The position numbers and the translations under genes are program-made. A stretch of 64,000 nt of DNA from the NCBI GenBank assembly GCA_902793405.1, contig CADBDH010000010.1, positions 108,642 to 172,641 of the forward strand, given 5' to 3'. Positions 28,581 through 35,861 of this stretch are shown in pieces. The notes beneath the pieces are model-generated. The model had not been told where the DNA came from. It saw only the letters and a program-made list of their open reading frames with translations, and ran no database searches. Source of the stretch: an uncultured Bacteroidales bacterium. GTDB taxonomy: Bacteria; Bacteroidota; Bacteroidia; Bacteroidales; Muribaculaceae. Each line of letters starts with the position of its first letter. Position 1 is the first letter of the stretch.

Positions 28581-31175
28581 TTATTTTCCATTGATGATGT
28601 CAATGATTTCGTTCACGTCGGCTATATTGACCTCGCCGTCACCGTTCACATCAATGGCCGGGTCGTTCACATCGGCCAGGATGGCATCAATCACGACGTT
28701 CACGTCGGCAATGTTCACCTCGCCGTCACCGTTCACGTCGCCATGCACGGCATCGACATCAATGCCGACCATCGACGTGAACCAGGGCCATACACCTGTG
28801 CTCCCGTAAACAGACAATGCCTGAATGGGCACATACAGCGTGGCCGAGCGATAGATGCTGCGTACAAAGCAGTCGGGGTTAGCCATCTCGGGCGGTACCT
28901 CGCCGCGGCAGGTAACGCTGGCAATCTGCTTGCAGTCGGCAAAAGCCTTGAGGTCGATGTATGTTACCGATTTGCCCAAGGTCAGCTTGTTCAGGGCGGC
29001 ACAGCGGTAGAAGGTCTGCGTCCGTACCAACTGGACCTGGTCAGGAACGATAACAGTGGTCAATGCGCTGCAGCTCTCGAAGGCGCTCTCGCCAATCGCG
29101 GTCAAGGCATCAGGCAGATTGATCGCCTTGATCTTGCTGCAAGACTTGAAGGCATTATCGCCAATAGAGGTCACACCCTGCGGAATCGTGACGGCGACGA
29201 GGGTGCCACATTCCTGGAACGCGTTGTTGCCAATCGAGGTCAATGTCGAGGGCAGTGTAACGCTGGCAAGACGGGCACATCCCGAGAAAACACTTGCCGG
29301 CAACTGCTCAATACCCTCAGGCACTGTGGCACGGGTCAAATTCTTGCAATCGATAAAGGCCTGGCTGCCCAACGAGGTCATGGTCTGGGGCATCGTCAAC
29401 TCGGTGATACCCGAGCAATAGGCAAATGCCGATGCACCGATTTGGCTCACGCCCTCCTCGATGGTCACCGACTTCAGGGGATAGCAGTCGATGAAGGCAT
29501 ACGGGCTCACTGTCCCAATGCTGGCGGGGACTACCAGATGCTCCAGTTCGTTGCCATCGACCAGCAGACTATGGGTGAGGCTTATGGGATTGGCATAGCG
29601 GTCGGCAAAGGTGATGCCCAACCATGCCTCGGTCGAGGGCGTGTGAACCGTTTTGAGGCTCTCGCAACCCACAAAGGCCCTGGCTGCCACCTGGGTCACC
29701 GATTGGGGCAACGTGATGGATTCCAGTGCGAGACATGCGGCAAAAGCCTGCAAACCTATGCTCGACACCTGCTGGGGAATGTCCACTGCACTCAAGTTGT
29801 AACAGTTCCTGAAGGCCAGGGCACCAATGCGCGTCAACGACTGCGGCAAGGTCACGCTCGTCAGGCCGCCACAGTCACGGAAAGCGTTGTCACCGATTGC
29901 CGTCACCAGCAGTTCCTCGCCATCGACGGTTACCCGCTCGGGAACGATGACATCACCGCTATAAGTGTTATATCGGGTATCGCGGCAGGTCACCCATGCC
30001 TCGCCGGCTTTGTCGCCATAACGGTAATAGATACCGTCGGCCTCAAAGTCGAACAGTTCATCTACGTCGGCCTCCTGCATGGGATACATGTCGCTCAGGT
30101 ACTCCTGCGACGCGAGGAATTTGTAGCCCCTGACATTGAAAGCGCCCAGGGCGAAGTAGCCGTCATAATTGCCGCCCCAGCCCCAGTTGATGTGGTACTT
30201 GCCGTCATAATAGCCGTCAAGCACAAAGGCATGGCCGCCACCGGCGGGGTCATTGGCCGAGTACAGGATGGGACGTCCGTTGAGCAGTTCCACCTGCAGC
30301 AGTGCATCCCAATCGTCGTAGGTGATGTTGTTTTTTACCACCTGCCTCGATGCCGGATTGTAGCCAAAGCGCTTCATGCCGTCCAACTGCTGGTCGACAT
30401 AGGCGCCACTGCCCATTGGGCTGTAATCCATGCGCACCGACTGGCCGCAATAGCGCATCAGCGTGGCAACGGCATCGGCCTGAACATCGGTGTAGGGCGT
30501 CGCGGCATAATCGTCAAGCATATTGGCCCAGTCCAATTCCTTGGCCGGCAGCGAGGATACCGAGATGCGGTGGCTGCGCGTCATGTAGCCCGACAGTGCG
30601 GGAGCCGTTTTGGGATATTTCCAGTAGTACATCACTTGTGCCATCGCCGTGGCTACACAGCCGGTCACGCTGCGCTCGCCTTGGAAAATCGGGCACTGGT
30701 TGTAATAGGGGGAACTCTGGCTCCAGTTGCTGGAGAGCAGCGGGGCGATGGTCACGTCGTTGACGGGTATGTTGCGGCCCACCTTGGCAGCAGGGTTGGC
30801 ATGCAGCCACTCCATCTGCTCCTTGTACTGGGCCAGCAGGCACTCCAGGTTGCAGGGCAGGTTGCCCATGTCAAGGGAGCCCTCGCCATAACCCAGTACA
30901 GGCTCGGCACGGTCATCACCGGCCACGATGACAAATGCGCCGCCGTCACTGGCGTTGAACACATAATAGTCGGCCTGTTGGAGCCCTGCGGTCGAGACCT
31001 CGGTATAGGCAAGGCTGAGCGCGGGAACGGCCCTCATCAACTTGCCTGCCGCCCTCGAACCCAGGAAACGGCTGGCCACATTGCGCGCCTCGGTGGCGTC
31101 AACTGTGGCAGCGTTCATGCCGATGGATGCCGCAGCAAGCATCAGCGCGAACGCTAAAAAGAAATACCTTCTCAT
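28581..31175 (-). CDS. Secreted C10-family cysteine protease with BspA-type leucine-rich repeats and dockerin-like tail
   Basis: 864 residues, closely similar in plan to the protein at 25485-28385. Signal peptide to about 23 (SIGMNAATVDA), pro-domain, catalytic Cys 173 (TGCVATAMAQVMYYWKYP) and His 315 (GGHAFVLDGY), LRR_5 repeats from about 410 to 780 (IGLQAFAACLALESITLPQS), and two dockerin-like loops, DVNGDGEVNIADVNVVID and DVNGDGEVNIADVNEIID. It starts 21 bases after the M6 protease stop with no promoter between, so the two are co-expressed. A cysteine protease and a metalloprotease made together would give complementary cleavage. Confidence 0.92.
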   Translation of the reverse strand: MRRYFFLAFALMLAAASIGMNAATVDATEARNVASRFLGSRAAGKLMRAVPALSLAYTEVSTAGLQQADYYVFNASDGGAFVIVAGDDRAEPVLGYGEGSLDMGNLPCNLECLLAQYKEQMEWLHANPAAKVGRNIPVNDVTIAPLLSSNWSQSSPYYNQCPIFQGERSVTGCVATAMAQVMYYWKYPKTAPALSGYMTRSHRISVSSLPAKELDWANMLDDYAATPYTDVQADAVATLMRYCGQSVRMDYSPMGSGAYVDQQLDGMKRFGYNPASRQVVKNNITYDDWDALLQVELLNGRPILYSANDPAGGGHAFVLDGYYDGKYHINWGWGGNYDGYFALGAFNVRGYKFLASQEYLSDMYPMQEADVDELFDFEADGIYYRYGDKAGEAWVTCRDTRYNTYSGDVIVPERVTVDGEELLVTAIGDNAFRDCGGLTSVTLPQSLTRIGALAFRNCYNLSAVDIPQQVSSIGLQAFAACLALESITLPQSVTQVAARAFVGCESLKTVHTPSTEAWLGITFADRYANPISLTHSLLVDGNELEHLVVPASIGTVSPYAFIDCYPLKSVTIEEGVSQIGASAFAYCSGITELTMPQTMTSLGSQAFIDCKNLTRATVPEGIEQLPASVFSGCARLASVTLPSTLTSIGNNAFQECGTLVAVTIPQGVTSIGDNAFKSCSKIKAINLPDALTAIGESAFESCSALTTVIVPDQVQLVRTQTFYRCAALNKLTLGKSVTYIDLKAFADCKQIASVTCRGEVPPEMANPDCFVRSIYRSATLYVPIQALSVYGSTGVWPWFTSMVGIDVDAVHGDVNGDGEVNIADVNVVIDAILADVNDPAIDVNGDGEVNIADVNEIIDIINGK

Positions 31176-31196
31176 TATTATACTTTGAATTTATGG

Positions 31197-32897
31197 TTAG
31201 TGCTTCAATATCCAGTCGATGATGGTGTTGACGTCGGCAATATTCACCTCGCCGTCACCGTTCACGTCAAACTGCTCATCGTTCAGTCCGCGCAAGATGG
31301 CGTCAATCACGGGATTGACATCGGCAATGTTGACCTCGCCGTCACCGTTCACGTCGCAACGGATACGCATATACCAGAAACCGGCAATGCCCTCGGCGGC
31401 ATCGACGCGCATCGAGGTAATGGGCTTGTTCATGTAGCCGCCCGTATAAACGCTGGCGGGGGGTGTGGAGTAATTGGTCAACGAGTCGCTGGCTTGAGGC
31501 CACAGGTCGGTCGAGACGGTGAAGCCAGTCAGTTGGCCGTCGGCGGGAACGAGGGTCATGCGCAGGTGGTTACGGTCGTTGTTGGGGGTGTTGTTGTCCC
31601 AAGCATCCTTATCGTAGTCCACGTGCAGCACCATGATGCCCTCGCCAGGCAGATAGGCGTCCCATTCGGTCTGGACACGGTACTCCAGCAGGTAATACTC
31701 ATCGGGGTTGGCATCGTTGGTGACCTTGACAGCGGTACCCTCGTCGGTATTGAGGGGACGAAGCTCATAATGGGTGTTGGGCTCAGGGTCAATCAGGTCC
31801 ATCCAGCCCATGAAATGACGCTCATAGGAGGTATAGCCCGCAGGGGTGTCGCCGTTGTCAAGATAGCAACCGTGGTCCATGATGTCCCAACGGCTCATAC
31901 CGAAGGTGGAGGCACCGCTTGTGGAATAAAAATCGGGCAGGCCAAGGCAGTGGCTGAACTCGTGGCAGAAGGTGCCGATGCCGTCAATCTTACGGCTGTA
32001 GTTATTGTTGCCTTCCAATTCGTTGAACACAGCATATTTGTCGATGGTCACGCCATTGAGCTGGAACGGTCCTATCGTGCTGCAGCCCCAGTCGTATGAT
32101 TCCTGCATGTCCCATTGGCAAGGCCACACGCACTCGGGAACGGTGCTCCAGGCCTGGGCCTCGCCCACGCCGGCATAGAGCACAACCACCACATCAACAT
32201 AGCCGTCACCGTCATTGTCATAATTTGAGAAATCCACATCGGTGAGTCCGGTGCAGGCATCATAAATCATGGTGCCCAACTGCTGGTCCAACTCGGTGCT
32301 GTAACGGTACACGTTGCCGCCATAGTATTCCCGAGTCTGAGGCAGATTAACAGGGCCCAGAATGTCGAACTGAGGTGAGAACTGCCCGCGCGACTGAGCC
32401 TGGAAGTAGTGCAGACAGCTTTTCTCCTTCTCATTGAACTGATTCTGGAACGTGACAACAGGGTCCTCGTCGATGAATTGCACATCGGAGTAATTGACCA
32501 GGATGATGGGTATGCGCGGCGACCCCAGGGTGGGCACCTGGGGCGAGGTGTTCTCGTCTTCACGGCGCGGCATTCGAAGCGCCCGGGAGGTCTGCGTCAT
32601 CTGGTCACGATAGGCGGTGACAAAGGCCGTTTCGGTGATGCCGCGACTGTCCGGGTCATGGGCCAGCACATCGCTCATCGAGCCGCTGGCCATATAGCAG
32701 TAATCCCCGTTCATGTTGCGTGCCACCGTCAGGCCGTCAACCGTCACCAGCGAGCGGTGGGATTCCCCACCCTGCATCGTCAGCGTCACCGTCGAGCCAT
32801 CGCTCTGCACATGCGTGTAACTGCCGGGCTTGGCAGGTGCCGCCATCATCGTCGAGCACGCCACCAGTGCCATTATCATCAATAAGAATCCTCTCAT
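31197..32897 (-). CDS. Secreted M6-family (immune inhibitor A-like) metalloprotease with dockerin-like tail
   Basis: 566 residues from the ATG at 32897 (a GTG one codon upstream is also possible). Signal peptide ends near MMAAPA. The zinc motif HEFSH (about 312-316) with LGLPDFYSTSG downstream is the M6 signature; a calcium-type DNDGDGYVD stretch precedes it. The C-terminus carries two dockerin-like loops, DVNGDGEVNIADVNPVID and DVNGDGEVNIADVNTIID. M6 peptidases degrade host defence and matrix proteins. The gene lies 4 bases from the stop of the upstream lipoprotein gene and is followed after 21 bases by a C10 protease gene, so the three form an operon. Confidence 0.92.
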   Translation of the reverse strand: MRGFLLMIMALVACSTMMAAPAKPGSYTHVQSDGSTVTLTMQGGESHRSLVTVDGLTVARNMNGDYCYMASGSMSDVLAHDPDSRGITETAFVTAYRDQMTQTSRALRMPRREDENTSPQVPTLGSPRIPIILVNYSDVQFIDEDPVVTFQNQFNEKEKSCLHYFQAQSRGQFSPQFDILGPVNLPQTREYYGGNVYRYSTELDQQLGTMIYDACTGLTDVDFSNYDNDGDGYVDVVVVLYAGVGEAQAWSTVPECVWPCQWDMQESYDWGCSTIGPFQLNGVTIDKYAVFNELEGNNNYSRKIDGIGTFCHEFSHCLGLPDFYSTSGASTFGMSRWDIMDHGCYLDNGDTPAGYTSYERHFMGWMDLIDPEPNTHYELRPLNTDEGTAVKVTNDANPDEYYLLEYRVQTEWDAYLPGEGIMVLHVDYDKDAWDNNTPNNDRNHLRMTLVPADGQLTGFTVSTDLWPQASDSLTNYSTPPASVYTGGYMNKPITSMRVDAAEGIAGFWYMRIRCDVNGDGEVNIADVNPVIDAILRGLNDEQFDVNGDGEVNIADVNTIIDWILKH

Positions 32898-32901
32898 CAC
32901 C

Positions 32902-33465
32902 TTATTCGTTCTCTTTCATATATTCTTTCATGCCCTTCTTCCAGTCAAAATCGCTGGAGACATCGATAAAATCATCGATTTTCCACTCTTCCTGCTCCTT
33001 AACCATGGCCAGGCGTACCAGGGTAACGTTATTGCAGTTGTTGAGCGACAAATCAACAAGGGCCGTCGAATCGGTCATCGATGTGACTGCGACATTGTCA
33101 ATCGACAGGTTTTGCCAGTCCTGGCCCATGATCCAGTAGTCGGCCTCAAAGAAACCTATGCTGCCGGCATTATGAGCATCATCATAGGCCCTGGTGCGTG
33201 CAGTCCAGTCCCTCCAATCGGCAGAGCAGAACATCGAATCCAAATCGACGTGATATTCCTGCGGATTGATCTGGCCCGACCTGATTGAGTCCAGGCAAGC
33301 ATAGTGCTGGGCTACCGCATCATAGATATTGTTCACTCTGAGCACGAGCATCAAACTGTCGTTAACTTCAGGCTTTGCGGCCTGGCTCGAGCCTGATTTA
33401 CCTGCACATGAGCCGACGATAAGAGCAACCACCGTCAGCAAAAACCATTTCCTTAACATATTCAT
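32902..33465 (-). CDS. Lipoprotein, DUF3828-like
   Basis: 187 residues from the ATG at 33465. I chose this start because the frame further upstream begins only with TTG and runs through the promoter at 33493-33523. It opens MNMLRKWFLLTVVALIVGSC, giving a lipobox Cys at 20. The mature part (SLMLVLRVNNIYDAVAQHY, LDSMFCSADW, DYWIMGQDWQ, EEWKIDDFID) has the look of DUF3828/NTF2-like small exported proteins of Bacteroidota. Function unknown. It is the first gene of an operon with an M6 and a C10 protease, so a role as protease inhibitor, chaperone or surface partner is worth considering but is not shown by the sequence. Confidence 0.75.
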   Translation of the reverse strand: MNMLRKWFLLTVVALIVGSCAGKSGSSQAAKPEVNDSLMLVLRVNNIYDAVAQHYACLDSIRSGQINPQEYHVDLDSMFCSADWRDWTARTRAYDDAHNAGSIGFFEADYWIMGQDWQNLSIDNVAVTSMTDSTALVDLSLNNCNNVTLVRLAMVKEQEEWKIDDFIDVSSDFDWKKGMKEYMKENE

Positions 33466-33492
33466 AATCGTTTGATTTATATTTTTAACCCG

Positions 33493-33523
33493 CAAAGTTA
33501 CCAACTAAAAGCCAAACCGCAAA
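33493..33523 (-). promoter_or_regulatory. Bacteroides-type promoter of the lipoprotein-M6-C10 operon
   Basis: On the minus strand TTTG (33520-33523), 19 bases, TAACTTTG (33493-33500). It sets the lipoprotein start at 33465. A plus-strand -7 box TATCTTTG (33574-33581) lies nearby for lysO but has no clear -33 box. Confidence 0.75.
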
Positions 33524-33592
33524 AACTGATAACCAAAAACAATCATAAAAACAGATAACTCAAAACTAATCACTATCTTTGCAAAACCAATT

Positions 33593-33874
33593 ATGCTCAA
33601 GATTGTCGCCATCATGTTAAGTGGAATGGCTGTCGGTTTCCTGCTCAGGAAACGGCAGCTGCGCATCGTGCCGCACCTGGTGACGGTGCTCATCTGGCTA
33701 TTGCTCTTCTTTTTGGGTGTCGAGGTGGGCGAGAATCCCCAGGTCGTCAACGGCATCACCTCGTTGGGTCTTGAGGCGCTGTGGCTATCCCTCGCCGGGC
33801 TGGCCGGAACGATAGCATTCTCGTGGGCATTGTGGCGGTGGGTGTCACACAGGAAAGGGGGTGACCGCCCATGA
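33593..33874 (+). CDS. LysO-type lysine exporter, N-terminal half (DUF340)
   Basis: 93 residues with three predicted helices: IVAIMLSGMAVGFLLRKR, TVLIWLLLFFLGVEVG and SLAGLAGTIAFSWALWRW. This is the N-terminal unit of the LysO (YbjE) family, which in enterobacteria is one protein exporting L-lysine and lysine analogues across the inner membrane. Here it is a separate gene whose end overlaps the start of the second half by four bases (ATGA), so translational coupling and a two-subunit carrier are expected. The -7 box at 33574-33581 would give a very short leader. Confidence 0.82.
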   Translation: MLKIVAIMLSGMAVGFLLRKRQLRIVPHLVTVLIWLLLFFLGVEVGENPQVVNGITSLGLEALWLSLAGLAGTIAFSWALWRWVSHRKGGDRP

Positions 33875-34473
33875 AAGGCAGCCTGATCATCATAGGATTT
33901 TTCGTACTGGGCATCATCTGCGGCCTGATGCACTGGCTGCCCGACCTGAATACTTACGGCAACGTGAGTTTCCTCACGTTGTGCGCCCTGCTGTTCAGTG
34001 TCGGCGTCACCGTGGGCAACAACACCGAACTGTTGAAGAGTTTTCGACAGTTGGACCCGCGTCTGATGCTGTTGCCGCTCATGACCATCGTTGGCACACT
34101 TGCTGCCACGGCAATCGCCTCGCTGGGACTCCCGGGACGCAGCCTCACCGACTGCCTCGCTGTGGGCTCGGGCTTCGGCTACTACTCGCTGTCGAGCATT
34201 CTCATCACACAATACCGCGGCCCCGATTTGGGCACAGTGGCGCTGCTCGCCAACATCATCCGCGAGGTCTTCACCCTGCTGGGTGCGCCATTATTAGTCA
34301 GGTATTTCGGGCCGCTCTCCCCCATCTCGTGCGGCGGTGCCACCACCATGGACACTACCCTGCCCATCATCACCCGCACCAGCGGACAGGACTTCGTCCT
34401 GCTCTCCCTCTTTCACGGCTTCCTTGTGGACTTCTCAGTCCCCTTTCTGGTCACCTTCTTCTGCGAACTGTAA
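33871..34473 (+). CDS. LysO-type lysine exporter, C-terminal half
   Basis: 200 residues, a membrane protein with about six helices. Family landmarks are TVGNNTELL near residue 47, SGFGYYSLSSILI near 99 and GGATTMDTTLPII near 152, all matching the larger portion of LysO. With the 93-residue partner it makes up a complete exporter. The start overlaps the upstream gene by four bases. It would act in the cytoplasmic membrane to export lysine. The gene ends ahead of a long imperfect inverted repeat (34501-34564). Confidence 0.86.
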   Translation: MKGSLIIIGFFVLGIICGLMHWLPDLNTYGNVSFLTLCALLFSVGVTVGNNTELLKSFRQLDPRLMLLPLMTIVGTLAATAIASLGLPGRSLTDCLAVGSGFGYYSLSSILITQYRGPDLGTVALLANIIREVFTLLGAPLLVRYFGPLSPISCGGATTMDTTLPIITRTSGQDFVLLSLFHGFLVDFSVPFLVTFFCEL

Positions 34474-34500
34474 GAAACACCAAATCAAGCAACAAAAAAC

Positions 34501-34564
34501 AACAACTGAAACAACAGTTTTAGGCATATAGGCCCTGATTTTAAATCCTGTTGTTTCTGTTGTT
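34501..34564. terminator. Long imperfect inverted repeat between convergent genes
   Basis: The arms 34501-34517 and 34548-34564 (CTGTTGTTTCTGTTGTT) are complementary at 16 of 17 positions around a 30-base loop. It sits between lysO and mtgA, which converge, and is probably a bidirectional terminator. T-runs are weak. Confidence 0.55.
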
Positions 34565-34613
34565 CAATGTTGATACTGTTGTTTGAAAAAAGGAACGTTG
34601 TTTATAACGTGGA

Positions 34614-35306
34614 TTACTGCGCGCAGACGTCGCGGGGGAAAGTATCGATTTGCTTCATGCGCTTAAGGATGGTTTTGTGCATCCTGCGCATTTTGGCCGT
34701 GGGATGGGCGCTGTCGCGTTGCAGGGGGTTGGGCAACGACACGGCGATATAGGCACACTGGTCTTTGGACAACTTGTCGGGCGTGGTGTTGAAGTTGATG
34801 CGAGCGACAGCGTCGGCGCCATAGATGCCCCGCCCCATCTCGATGGAATTGAGATAAACCTCCATAATGCGTTCTTTGCCCCAAATCTTCTCGATCAGGA
34901 AAGTGAAATAGGCCTCCAGTCCCTTGCGCAGCCATGAGCGGTGCTGCCACAGGAACACATTGCGGGCCGTCTGCTGGCTGATGGTGCTTGCTCCGCGTTG
35001 GCGCTTGCCCTCCTGGGCCTCGATTTGCGCCTTCTGAATCTGCTCCAGGTCAAAGCCGCTGTGCTTGAGGAACAGGTTGTCCTCGCTCGCCATCACCGCC
35101 TGCGGCAGATTGTGGCTGATTTTCTCCAGCGGCACCCACCGGTGATTGATCTGAGGCGCATCGCCATCAATCATTGCCTCTACCGAGCGGATAAACATCA
35201 ACGGAGTCATATACACAGGGATATACTTGAGTATCACCACGGCCAGGATGGTCGAGGTGAAAAAGAATATCAATATGTTGCGTATCCAACGGCTAACTGT
35301 CTTCAT
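34614..35306 (-). CDS. mtgA: Monofunctional biosynthetic peptidoglycan transglycosylase
   Basis: 230 residues: one N-terminal membrane anchor (about 10-31) and a GT51 domain. The signature residues are present: the catalytic-Glu region MASEDNLFLKHSGFD (about 73-87), RGASTISQQTARN (about 104-116) and KERIMEVYLNSIEMGRGIYG (about 143-162). It polymerises lipid II into glycan strands without a transpeptidase domain. Length is normal for MtgA. It is the last gene of a run that starts with DUF3822 and includes fur, from which it is separated by a hairpin and a 7-bp array. Confidence 0.94.
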   Translation of the reverse strand: MKTVSRWIRNILIFFFTSTILAVVILKYIPVYMTPLMFIRSVEAMIDGDAPQINHRWVPLEKISHNLPQAVMASEDNLFLKHSGFDLEQIQKAQIEAQEGKRQRGASTISQQTARNVFLWQHRSWLRKGLEAYFTFLIEKIWGKERIMEVYLNSIEMGRGIYGADAVARINFNTTPDKLSKDQCAYIAVSLPNPLQRDSAHPTAKMRRMHKTILKRMKQIDTFPRDVCAQ

Positions 35307-35326
35307 CTAACCCTTCAATATATCTC

Positions 35327-35403
35327 ACTAATCACTAATCACTAATCACTAAACTCTAAACTTTAAACTTTAAACTTTAAACTTTAAACTTTAAACTTTA
35401 AAC
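35327..35403. repeat. 7-bp tandem array (array 5)
   Basis: Eleven units on the plus strand: ACTAATC three times, ACTAAAC, TCTAAAC, then six identical TTTAAAC. It lies between the fur stop and the mtgA start and directly abuts the hairpin at 35404-35435. Read with the genes, each unit has TAA or TAG. Confidence 0.92.
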
Positions 35404-35435
35404 TGCAATGTTCAAGCCTTGTCTTGAACATTGCA
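35404..35435 (-). terminator. Perfect hairpin across the fur stop codon, abutting array 5
   Basis: TGCAATGTTCAAG (35404-35416) pairs perfectly with CTTGAACATTGCA (35423-35435), loop CCTTGT. It covers the last codons of fur. There is no U-run, so it may be an attenuator or an RNA-stabilising 3' structure rather than a classical terminator. Confidence 0.65.
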
Positions 35436-35861
35436 CTCCGGACACAGCCCCTTGAGCACATAATTGATGCTGTGAACCTGGAAATTGCCCGGCAAAGCGA
35501 CCAGCGGCACCTGCGTCGTTTGCAGGCAGAAGGTGCGTCCGCAGCGTTCGCAGTTGAAGTGGGCATGCATGTGGTCGATGGTGCCGTCGTCCTCGCCGCA
35601 GTGGCAGTCGGGACTACACACGGCATACTTGAACATGCCTGTGCCGTCGTCGATGGCATGAACCAGATGATGGGTCAGGAACAGGGTGATGGTGCGGTAG
35701 ATGGTCGATTTGTCCACCGTTTCCAACTCATCCTCCAGGCTTTGCAGCGAGAAGGCGTCGTCATGGGCCATCATGGTGCGCAACAGCAGGATGCGCATCG
35801 CCGTAGGCTTCACCTCGTGGGCTTCGAGCCGTTCAATGTATTTCGTCTCGTCTTTCATCAA
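35412..35861 (-). CDS. Fur-family metal-responsive transcriptional regulator
   Basis: 149 residues. An N-terminal winged helix (about 10-85: KPTAMRILLLRTMMAHDDAF, VDKSTIYRTITLF) is followed by a dimerisation and metal-binding part with HMHAHFNCERCGRTFCL (about 109-125, the CxxC structural zinc site) and a second pair, CPEC, near 141-144. This is the Fur/Zur/PerR group; which metal it senses cannot be told. The start overlaps the upstream susD stop, so it is translationally coupled to a SusC/SusD pair. This suggests that the uptake system is metal-regulated or feeds the regulator, an inference from gene order. Confidence 0.9.
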   Translation of the reverse strand: MMKDETKYIERLEAHEVKPTAMRILLLRTMMAHDDAFSLQSLEDELETVDKSTIYRTITLFLTHHLVHAIDDGTGMFKYAVCSPDCHCGEDDGTIDHMHAHFNCERCGRTFCLQTTQVPLVALPGNFQVHSINYVLKGLCPECNVQDKA

